Of a DNA stretch of 64,000 nucleotides, positions 55,650-64,000 are shown one piece after another. Origin of the DNA: Maratus speciosus (taxonomy: Eukaryota > Arthropoda > Arachnida > Araneae > Salticidae). The DNA is taken from NCBI GenBank assembly GCA_963932465.1, contig OZ010800.1, forward strand, positions 97,545,307-97,609,306. Direction: 5' to 3'. Made by a program: the position numbers and the translations under genes. Under the pieces are notes generated by a model. That model saw only the letters and a program-made list of their open reading frames with translations. It had not been told where the DNA came from and did no database searches. Position 1 is the first letter of the stretch; the number at the start of each line of letters is the position of its first letter.

Positions 55650-55995
55650 AATTAACATTTTTCATTATAGCAGTTGCCAACAATTTAAAAAAAACAATAA
55701 ATTCTCACCACAACAATTGCTTTTCTATTGCAAGATTTTCACGTGAAAAATTCAGTAAATAGTTTGTCAAATTGAAAACAAATTGAATATTACATCATAA
55801 GTTTTCTAGAGCAAGATTTCCTCACGAAAACTCAAAATAAAATAAATAGTTTGACGAATTAAAAAAATATGTATATTGCGTCATATTGGAAATATAATGG
55901 ACGTCAGCAGGTGAATATGTAACGCCATGTGAGTTTGTATTAAAACATGATAAAATCCCGATTTTCGAAATATTAACATATTTTAACACTGAAAG
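55650..55995 (+). repeat. Dispersed repeat family C, copy 2
   Basis: Collinear with 9630-10040: TTATAGCAGTTGCCAACAA, TTTTCTATTGCAAGATTTTC, AAATAGTTTGACGAATTAAA, TCATATTGGAAATATAATGG and AAATCCCGATT. Neither copy preserves an open frame across the block. Confidence 0.65.
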
Positions 55996-56099
55996 GTTCT
56001 CTGAATTTTTTGTATCCATTTTAAAACTTATTCCATATACATGCGTGTGTGTATTCGTGTGTATAATAATTTTCACAAAAGTTTAGCTCCCTACAGCTC

Positions 56100-56167
56100 A
56101 TTCTTAGTAAAGAAACTGATTTTATCTCTAAATTGATTTAAGTTTTGTTGGTGAATTTAATACTTAA
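56100..56167 (-). repeat. Dispersed repeat family R, left part split by insertion
   Basis: TTTATCTCTAAATTGATTTA followed by TTTTGTTGGTGAATTTAATACTTAA matches the reverse complement of 2804-2860. The remainder of the repeat continues at 58085-58145 after the piggyBac-like element. Confidence 0.75.
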
Positions 56168-58084
56168 CCCATTTGTGCATGGCGTCCTAATTTTGAGACG
56201 CTTTCTTAAAAAAATTCCCATTACAAATTGAATTATGATATCCTTTCAAAACTTATTAAAATATATCCTTAGTATTTGTTTTCAGTATTTATCCATAAAT
56301 GGCAGTGCATTTTTAAGAATAAAAAGGTGAAATAAGTGTTTGTTGTAGCGCAAAGTTGGATTTTCTTGAAATAAAATGGCGCGTAAGAAAAAGTAAGATA
56401 TTTCTTTTATATTTTTATCAATCATTTTATAAGTGGTATTATTTATAAGACGAAACACTATTTTAGAATACGTATTTTTGCAATTTTTCAGATTTCTATT
56501 TTTTTGTTCGAATTTGAACCTTTATATATCGTCCCAATTTTGGGACGCTAGGCACGAATGTGTAGGGGTTTTCTCCGTTACTGTTTATGCATTAAATGTA
56601 TGTTTTATGCCATTTATTTTGCTACAAAATGGTTACATAACATTCGGGTTATTATTTGGTTATAAAATTATTATTCGGATTATTATTTGGCGATTCTTTG
56701 TTATTACTATAGGGGGAACAGGGGTTGGGCTCGGTTCAAGAACAAGACACCCACCCCTTCTCACCCTTAGCTATTGGCTTATTAAATATTTATATCGTAC
56801 CGTTGTTTCAACATCCTGAGGTTACTAAAATATATACGGCAGAACCTCGATTATCCGACGAAATTGGCACCGAACCGACAGCGAATAATCAAACATCCGG
56901 ATAATCGAGAATTTATCAATAATCATCTAGTTTAATATGCAACATCGTCATCGAACCGCTATTAGGACTATTTGAACTGCTTAATAAATATTTAAATTTA
57001 AATTATACATGAAAATAATTTTATTTATTTAGAACAGGGACGTGTACACAGAAGAAGGGGGGTGTATCCCGGATAATTATCCCGGGATCGGATCTTGCTA
57101 ATTTCAATAGAATTCGAAGAAAGGGGAACCAAAATTCTTATATCTACTCGTGGTTTGGAAAGGAACACTTCCATACACAAGAAATATGAAAGTAAAAAAA
57201 AAAAATAGTTGGAAAAAATTCAGAATATCGACATTGGTTTACACAGAGTTCCGGTTACACGAGGGTCGTATAATCGAAGTTCTACTTTACCATGTGTACT
57301 CGTGTGTAAAACGAAGAATTTTTGACAATTTTCTGTAAGTAAATTGGGGGGGTGGGGGGAAGACTTATACGCGAGTCAATTACAAAAGCAAAAAAAAAAA
57401 AAAAACACTTAGAATACTGCAAAAGTTTGATTTTGTATGTGTATAAATAATAAAATAATATATAAAATATACAAATAATAATAATTTCTTATTAAAAAAT
57501 TTTCAATAATTTGTTTTTGTTTACTTAGTAATTTTTCGCATTAGTAAGTGAAATTTTTGGTTTGATTTTGTGCGAAATGGAAGTAAAAAGTAAGGAGGTC
57601 GACATAACGCGAGTTTTAGATTTTTTGAAGAATTTGCATTCAAAAGTTAATGGGTCGATGTATATGCGAGTATATAAGGTATATATACTCTATTAATAGT
57701 TATTGATTATTATAAATTTTTACTATGATAATAGCTAATGGTGAGGAGGAAGGGGGTCTTGTTCTTGAGCCGACCCCAGCCCTCCCCCCCCACCTCTTAT
57801 AGTAATAATAAAGAAATTTTTATAGTCAAATAATAAGCCGAATGATATATAACCTTTTTAAAACATATAAAATGGCATAAAACATAGATATAATGCTTAG
57901 ACAGTAACGGAGAAAACCAATACCCTTTCGTGCCTAGTGTCCCAAAATTGGGACATTTGGATTTTTATATGTTAAATAAATATTTATTCAAAGAGAATTT
58001 TTTTATTATTTTTTACGTTCATTTTACACCATTTACTATAATTATACCCAATATTGTGTTGAAAAAAATTCAGGCACTAATGGG
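56168..58084. mobile_element. piggyBac-like element (1.9 kb) in a TTAA site
   Basis: Starts CCCATTTGTGCATGG and ends CACTAATGGG, with TTAA at 56164-56167 and 58085-58088. Long sub-terminal inverted repeats run from ~56515 (GTCCCAATTTTGGGACGCTA) to ~56790, paired with ~57735-57960. They include ATGCCATTTTATATG-like and AACGGAGAAAAC blocks and a GGGGTTGGGCTCGG/CCGACCCCAGCCC pair. No transposase catalytic region is recognisable; the 128-codon plus-strand frame at 56433-56819 runs along one arm. A pogo-like MITE sits in the centre. Confidence 0.85.
56837..57287. mobile_element. pogo/Tigger-like MITE nested in the piggyBac-like element
   Basis: The left end CGGCAGAACCTCGATTATCC and the right end GTATAATCGAAGTTCTACTT are imperfect TIRs, with TA at 56835-56836 and 57288-57289. 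CAG(T)AGAACCTCGATTATCCG is the well-known terminus of Tigger/pogo elements (family knowledge). A second ATCCGGATAATCGAG motif lies at ~56896. It is 451 bp, with no transposase. Confidence 0.8.
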
Positions 58085-58145
58085 TTAACTTCGAAATCTA
58101 CCTCCGCCTGTAGGCCGAGCCGGCAGGGATTTTTTTTGTCTGTAA
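58085..58145 (-). repeat. Dispersed repeat family R, right part
   Basis: TTAACTTCGAAATCTACCTC followed by the GC-rich CGCCTGTAGGCCGAGCCGGCAGGG. It is the reverse complement of 2756-2808 with one or two changes, and completes the split copy begun at 56100. Confidence 0.8.
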
Positions 58146-58891
58146 CCATGTATATGGTATATAGTATCATATTTATATACACAACGTAGTACATAACTTA
58201 TACGATAACTAAAAACTCACTATTAGCAGCTGACGGTAGTATACAGTACTCCAGATACGGTGCTGAAGGTATTTTGAATATTTTGTGTATTCCTGCGACT
58301 GAAAGAAAGATGCTAAGGCATCATATTTTATAATAAATATCTTATTCTAATCCTCAGTAATGTATATCAATTTCATTATATTTGAAATAGTACAATATAG
58401 TTAAAATATGCGGCAAAATGTTTTTATCACAAAGACCGTTATGTACCCGAATTCTTCTGTGTGGTCTTTTAAAACTATTTCTACCTGCGCCGAATGACAC
58501 ATTTTAAAGATTTTGATTTGTGATTTTTAATTTATAGATTGAAACAATTTCGAATCATTTTTAATGCATTGAAGACTTTTTTTTATACCTATCACATTAA
58601 ATAACTATATGTAAAATTAAGAATGGAAACCAATTAATAAAGAACTGCAGTGCGCGAAATAATGTCCATTTTGTTAAATTTAAGGAAATCCAAAAAATAT
58701 TGTTACAATTTAACATAGTCATATGGAATATAAAGGATTGTATTCTTCATTATGCAAAATGAACACTGAAATTTGATGTAGTGAAAAAATAGACTTATAC
58801 AGGATTTGTACATCTTAAGGTATGTGGTTACCTTCGGGACACATTTTTTTGAAAAATATAAAATTTCTATCAAACACATATGTTTTTAGTT
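58146..58891. other. A+T-rich stretch, no assigned feature
   Basis: Apart from one degraded array unit near 58440, I see nothing definable. Confidence 0.35.
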
Positions 58892-59228
58892 AAGGCTCCT
58901 GTCCCTGCCTGCAAAGATACACACGATCTAATGCTAATCCTATGGGGAGGGATTTTTCTAATATCTCGTTTGCATGTCGACATTTTTAATTATTTATTTA
59001 TTTATTTATTTTTTTTTTGCTTTGGATAGCTGATGTTTGTCTCGACATCGCCCCTTTTTTTTACTTTTGCAGATATTTTTTATAAAGTTACTTTCACTTT
59101 CAAAACCGGTTCTGAAAATGAAAGTGTCATTCTAAAAAATATCAGCAACCAAAGTCGAAAAAGTAAAAAAGGTGCGATGTAGAGACGGATCTCGGCTATC
59201 CAATGCAAAAAAATAAAAAAAATAAAAA

Positions 59229-59266
<38 letters not shown>

Positions 59267-59397
59267 AAATAAATAAATAATAAAAAAATAAATAAAATAA
59301 AAATTAAAAATGTCGAAATGCAAACGAGATATTAGAAAAATCTCTCCCCATAGGATTAGCATTAGCTCGTGTCTTCGAAGCCAGGGACAGGAGCCTT
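58892..59397. repeat. 506-bp near-perfect palindrome
   Basis: AAGGCTCCTGTCCCTGCCTG at the left pairs with CCAGGGACAGGAGCCTT at the right. Pairing continues to a centre at ~59110 with almost no spacer (CAAAACCGGTTCTGAAAATG). Both arms carry an A+T-rich (TTTA)n/(TAAA)n tract at ~58987-59018 and ~59210-59300, expanded on the right arm. The 90-codon minus-strand frame reads the tract as Tyr/Phe/Ile repeats and is not a gene. Confidence 0.88.
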
Positions 59398-60247
59398 GAA
59401 ACATAGAGTAAAACTATGAATTCATATAAAGTTTAATGGAATTTGTATTTACTTCTCAAATGTAGGCAACATTTAGTCAAACTTTAGTAAAAAATCGCGT
59501 TTATGCCAAACCTTCTATAACGAAATCAATTCAATATATTTCACTTTTTTTCAACAATATGTTAGCAAAACACTTTCTTGCGTTATGAAGCAAAATATTT
59601 GCAATACCTCTTAAATATACTAACATATACCAAATTTTGTATGCAAAACATATTTTTTTTAATGTATATTTTTCAATAAAAATAGTTTTTAAATTAATGT
59701 ATACAAACTTACATGCTATACTTTACTTCAAAGCATACCAACAGATGAGCAGAGCCTTATTTGAAAATTTTACTTCGATAATCTTAATTTCTTTTTTTTT
59801 TTTTTTCTTTTTTTTTTTTTTTTAGAAATGATGTCTGTCGTAAACGTACACAATGAAAAACGCAGTTTTCCAGAAAAAGCAAATTAAGTTTTGATGTACT
59901 AAAAAAAATGATATAGTATAAAGATTACAACTTTAAAATCCACACTATTTATAGGTGTTTATATATTTATGTATATATTATATATTCGTGTTCTAAAATG
60001 TACTGTTCACCTTTCTGTGTCTCTTGAAACGGTCAAAGTTTATTTCCGGTTTATATTTTGGTCAAAAACTTTGCTTCTAAATAGCTGATCCATTATAAAG
60101 GAATTTTTGGAATCCTAAATAGTTGAACTTTAATTTAAGTTAATAAAGAAAAAATCGAAAATTTTCGCAAAAACAGCGATTTGAGGGTAGGTACATAACT
60201 TAAAATAAAAATATTCCGAAATAACTATGTCCTCTTTTAGCTTAATA
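59398..60247. other. A+T-rich stretch, no assigned feature
   Basis: Includes a T-run at ~59791-59823. No TIRs or recognisable frames. Confidence 0.35.
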
Positions 60248-60251
60248 TTAA

Positions 60252-60761
60252 CCCTTAAATGCCTGATTTTTCAAAAATCATTGTAATAATGTTTTTCGGC
60301 TTTCATTTTTTAAATAAATCATGGGAAAAATACTTAAAAAAATCATATTTTGTTTTAAGTATAGTTTACGGATATAAAACAGTTTGTTACTAATCAGCAA
60401 TACTGGTGTTTAATTGAAAAAATAATTTCCCTTGATAAAATTCTATAATATGAAACACGCAAGAATTTTAGGAACTATAATAAGAAATAAATTTTACTTG
60501 CTCACTGCAGGTCAAAATAGGGTATTTCGCAAGCTTTCAAACAAAACAAAAAGAACAAGTAGCAACAATTGAAAAAATAAATTTAACTTTATTCTTAAAC
60601 AGCACAAGTTTTGCCATCTACATGTTTAAAATAGATTTAATAATATTTTCAGAATGTATTTTATTGGCAACATTAGGCATTATAGCTTCAATATTATTCT
60701 AATAATATTTTAGAGCCTAAATTGGGTATGTTGCCGAAAAGCAACACTAGACATTTAAGGG
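60252..60761. mobile_element. piggyBac-like MITE (510 bp), TTAA target site
   Basis: Starts CCCTTAAATGCCTGATTTTT and ends CACTAGACATTTAAGGG, with TTAA at 60248-60251 and 60762-60765. The first ten TIR bases pair perfectly and the next few imperfectly. No coding capacity. Confidence 0.85.
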
Positions 60762-60909
60762 TTAATTGTTCAAACATGAAATATTTAATTTTTGCTGCTC
60801 TCGCCTTTAGCAATGTAGCAAGCTTTTTTTGAGGCGGGGAGCTTTCATATATGTCTTGAGCATATTTCAAATGAATAGAGTTCCATGCGTCAAAAATAGT
60901 TGTTTTTAA

Positions 60910-61427
60910 CTCTTTATGTACTGAATTATGAATTCATGAAAATTTTATCTTCTAAAGCCTTTTTCGTGAATTGTCTAAACTGCATTAAAAGATTTACCTA
61001 ATCATTTTAAAAATTTTTGAAGGATTTTAGAAGAATTGAAGGATATAGAAGGACTAATTCAATTTGAATCAACGTTTCGTGCTATATTTATAACCCCACT
61101 CAAATGTTGTTTTTTAAATATATTTATTAATATTTTGTAGAATTACGAAATGTGCAAATGTAATTTCTTACTATAGAAATATAGAAATTTTCCCAATTGA
61201 AATGTCCTCCACACCCCAAACGTCAAGGAACCTGAAAAGCTACAAAGGCGAAATAAATCATTCTTTAAATAACATTTTTGTTCTGTGTAACCAACAATGC
61301 TTTTGGAACAAGATAAAGTAATGTATCTTTAACTCATTCTAAACTGTATTACATCCAGTCGATGTATTAAATGAATTTTACAAGTTGTTTTAATGGTACT
61401 TATAAGTACCGTCAGTAGAGTAAAGAG
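60910..61427. mobile_element. TTAA-flanked MITE (518 bp)
   Basis: Starts CTCTTTATGTACTGA and ends GTCAGTAGAGTAAAGAG, with TTAA at 60906-60909 and 61428-61431. An internal GGTACTTATAAGTACC palindrome lies near the right end at 61396-61411. Its right end is related to the fragment at 49382-49487. Confidence 0.75.
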
Positions 61428-61439
61428 TTAAATTGTCTT

Positions 61440-61970
61440 TGGACATAAAATGCCGGTCATTTTGAAAACCTTTACGCATTTGCACGTGACTAACTATGCG
61501 CACAGTACATACCAAGGTCACGATTGAGTTTGTTAGCCAGTTTCATCCGCTATTTTGTTTCAAATTGGCTGTCATTTAAAAAGTTTTAAAAATTAAAAAA
61601 TATAAAAAGTGGTTCAAAAACAAATTATAAATTGAAAAGTTTTTTTTTTCTTAAGTGTTTTATCTGGATACAAGGATTCCGAAGCATTTTTTGTTTCGTC
61701 TTGATTTTAAAAAATGGGTGAGATATTCCTGTTTGAATTTCTAGGGTGGCTGAAATTTTGAAACAATCTAATTTTTGTCATGCAATAGCACGAGCATTTA
61801 TTAACCGATTTGTATTTGACTAAGCATGTGTGTAAGACGTTTCAACGTCTAGATATAGTTCGTTAGCTAGCCTTATCCGTCATATTGTTTCAAAATCACG
61901 GCCATTTGAACAAATTAAATTACAAAAGAGAGAAGTTTTGACCATAGTAAAAGGATTCCAGAGCAATTTT
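61440..61970 (+). repeat. Two units of the GGCCAGCTTCATCC repeat, diverged
   Basis: CAGTACATACCAAGGTCACG, GTTAGCCAGTTTCATCCGC, TATTTTGTTTCAAA and CAAGGATTCCGAAGCATTTTT, then a second round with AGCATGTGTGTAAGACG and GTTAGCTAGCCTTATCC. Spacing is ~330 bp, as in 45792-47297. Confidence 0.7.
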
Positions 61971-61996
61971 TCCTCTATATATTTCTTTTTTTTCTA

Positions 61997-62490
61997 ACCG
62001 ATGACCAGGTCCCTACCTGCCGAGTCGCCCCAGCTGAACGGGTATGATACCTAGTATCGGGGCGGTGACCACCTAATCGCCGCGTAGCGTTAATAAATTT
62101 AACGAGAGCCTAGATCTTTATGCTAACGACTGTGCCTACTGCTTAGATGTGAACTTAGTTAATCCGGTTAGTTAACATTTTGATCTTGTTGGTTTTTACC
62201 TGCGCTTTAATACTCAAGTTGGCCTAGTAATTTAGAACCTTGATCAGGTTATGAGACCTTCACCTTGCCATTCTCAAGACACCTCCATAGGTATAATTAA
62301 CAGGTAACTTGGAGGACTTTGCACCCAGGACGGATTTTACATGTACCAAGCGCCATTAGCTCACATGGCGGACATCGGCTGACTTCAAACCGATGACCAA
62401 ACCCCTAGCTGCCAAATTGCCCTAGCGAAACGAGTATACCTGTCTGGCATCGGGACGGCTGTCCACTTAATCGCCACATGACGGTCATCC
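61997..62490 (+). repeat. Direct duplication, ~392-bp offset, higher G+C
   Basis: ACCGATGACCAGGTCCCTAC at 61997 and ACCGATGACCAAACCCCTAG at 62389 start two ~95-bp blocks. Both run through GCC(A/G)A(G/A)T(C/T)GCCC, AACG(G/A)GTAT and GGTATC/GGCATCGGG(G/A)CGG to CC(A)C(C/T)TAATCGCC. The composition is distinctly less A+T-rich than the preceding 60 kb. I do not recognise the family. Confidence 0.6.
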
Positions 62491-64000
62491 AGTAGATCAA
62501 CGCTCCGTCCGACCAAATTGCAGATCCTGTTATTTACTGCTATCTCGGTTGTACTGCTTGCTTAACTAATTGACTTTGGAGATTTGACTCCTGCACATTA
62601 CACACACATATCCTGCTTGGGGAGTAGGAAAATTTGAATTTTAGATGCCTAATCGGTGGTGGGTATTTGTCGTGAAATGTGGTTCATGAATCAATTTAGA
62701 GGAAGGGAAAAGAAAACAATGGTTGCCGCTGAAAGATAAGTATCACCATAGGAAATTTTGGGGCCGAAACGCAAAGCAAGCTCATGATATTGGAAGGATG
62801 AGGCTCCGCCTTCCTACCGCACCCCATCTGGTAAATATTGGCTACATAGGCTGTCACATAGGTGGATCCGGTATGTCGTGCAGGCCGCAGCCTATATGCA
62901 CCTAATATATAGGCAGCAGTAAAAAACAACTGAAAGGGAAGGGAGTCAGTTGGACATGTTTATTACACTTTTAACTTTAGGATTAGTTTTTAACAATTTG
63001 AAATAAATTATAATTATTCTATGCACCAGGCCAGAGCTATCTAAGTGCAAAGGATGCGATATTACCTAAATTAACAATAATTTGGATAAGGGTACTAACA
63101 GACATTAATTTAATATGATGAGTACTTTGGCTACTTACTATGAGGGTGAATCTATAGCTTAGCAGGGGTGATCGGGTGTTCTTTATCTGACGACCTAGTT
63201 GATTAGAAATAGTTTACTATTTAAGATTAAGCGTTAATTACTGCAGATGAATATTAGACTAAGACTACTGGGGGAGGCGGGGGAGAGTTGGGCCTTGCCC
63301 TAGCACGACATCCTCAGGAGCGCGGTGAGGGGTTTAAGAGGCTTGGGGATGCCTAGGCTCTTCAAAAAAAGAGGGGTCAGAGATGAGAGAGTTGGGGGTG
63401 GGACCTATAGGGACTTTCATTGGCTAAACTGACGTTACTTTGTATTTCCTTAGAAAATTTGTTATACTTAATTGATGGTTAGCCTAAATTGTCTTGAATT
63501 ATCTATATTGACTTAAGTTAATCAGGTTACCTATTTATGGTTTACTTTAATTAGCTTTTTTAAAATATTTATAATTTACTTACCCGGATGATATTGTTTT
63601 TCTTGGGTATCTTGGTTCGTCTTCTTTTGGGTATTTTTCTCATATTTCATGAGGTGTCTGTCTCTGTGGTGGGTTTTCTTTAAGTCTCTATTCATGGAAG
63701 TTGACACAGTGCGATCTTATCGTTGTTTGATTTGACTCATTTTTCACTTTGCGAGCTTGTCGCTGCTGTTGACACATTGCAAACTTGTCGCTAATTGGTT
63801 CTTGTTTTAGTCGCAACTTTGTTTATGACATTTTAGGTTATTACTTTGGTACGTTAGTACACTCTTTACGATCAGTCTATTGGAACCTAATGGTTGTTTT
63901 CACGATTTATTGCAACATCGTTTTGAGCTTTGTGGATTAGTTTGTAGACTACTGGGGTGAAGTATGTTCCTTGGCCTTTAATCCGTCATTAATTTTGTGA
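62491..64000. other. Less A+T-rich terminal region, unassigned
   Basis: Includes a purine-rich G tract (GGGGGAGGCGGGGGAGAG at ~63270) and three phrases of the type TGCGA(G/T)CTT(G/A)TCG between ~63710 and 63790. A small opposing pair of frames at 62696-62929 has no recognisable domain. The change in base composition suggests the edge of a large element or a genic flank continuing beyond the window. Confidence 0.35.

Noticed and set aside
56433..56819. 128-codon plus-strand frame
   Set aside because: It lies along one arm of the piggyBac-like element's inverted repeat; I recognise no transposase motif.
59132..59404. 90-codon minus-strand frame rich in Tyr/Phe/Ile
   Set aside because: It is a translation of the (TAAA)n tract in a palindrome.
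62696..62929. Opposing 60-77-codon frames near the right end
   Set aside because: No recognisable domain; codons differ on the two strands with no sign of selection visible by eye.

Overview
This window looks like intergenic or intronic DNA from an animal nuclear genome, most likely an arthropod. By eye it is strongly A+T-rich, roughly 70%. It holds long A/T homopolymers, (AT)n, (CA)n/(GT)n and (TAAA)n microsatellites, and dense non-autonomous DNA transposons. I found no operons, no recognisable host exon, no rRNA and no confident tRNA. The arthropod call is inference from Helitron, pogo-, piggyBac- and mariner-type termini, and no diagnostic host gene supports it.

Layout. 0.6-9.4 kb: dispersed repeats, diverged tandem repeats, a dimer of a small pogo-like MITE (7.4-7.7 kb), a 146-bp tandem array (7.96-8.65 kb) and a 5'-truncated-looking Helitron relative (8.65-9.42 kb). 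9.6-20.7 kb: more tandem arrays and a series of TIR elements, including a TTAA-flanked 309-bp MITE, a TCAGG MITE, a 504-bp long-TIR element and a 1.2-kb long-TIR element. 21.5-28.9 kb, minus strand: a decayed autonomous Helitron. It keeps the N-terminal zinc-finger-like region, the HUH relaxase motif, the tyrosine-rich YLYKYIYKG segment and a Pif1-like SF1B helicase. 29.5-38 kb: a ~160-bp diverged array, Helitron 3' ends, a 142-bp satellite-like array, a pogo-type element with a C-terminal zinc-finger remnant, a complete non-autonomous Helitron (35248-36842) and a 367-bp tandem duplication. 38.8-63 kb: a Tc1-like TIR element, large inverted repeats at 45.8-47.3, 47.8-49.4 and 58.9-59.4 kb, three elements flanked by TTAA whose TIRs begin CCC or CTC, and a pogo-like MITE nested in one of these. 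62-64 kb is less A+T-rich and may be the edge of another large element.

The main result is a nested transposition that can be read to the base. A 2,574-bp Helitron (minus strand, 23903-26476) begins TCTTTC, ends CTAG and sits between A and T. Joining its flanks restores the reading frame of the older Helitron Rep protein (RAVK | YLYKYIYKGHD), so it landed immediately before the catalytic-tyrosine segment. A second insertion, the piggyBac-like element at 56168-58084, is confirmed by an unoccupied relative of its target at about 2756-2860. Together these give a small internally validated record of serial TE nesting. I see no sign of a new multi-gene cellular system.
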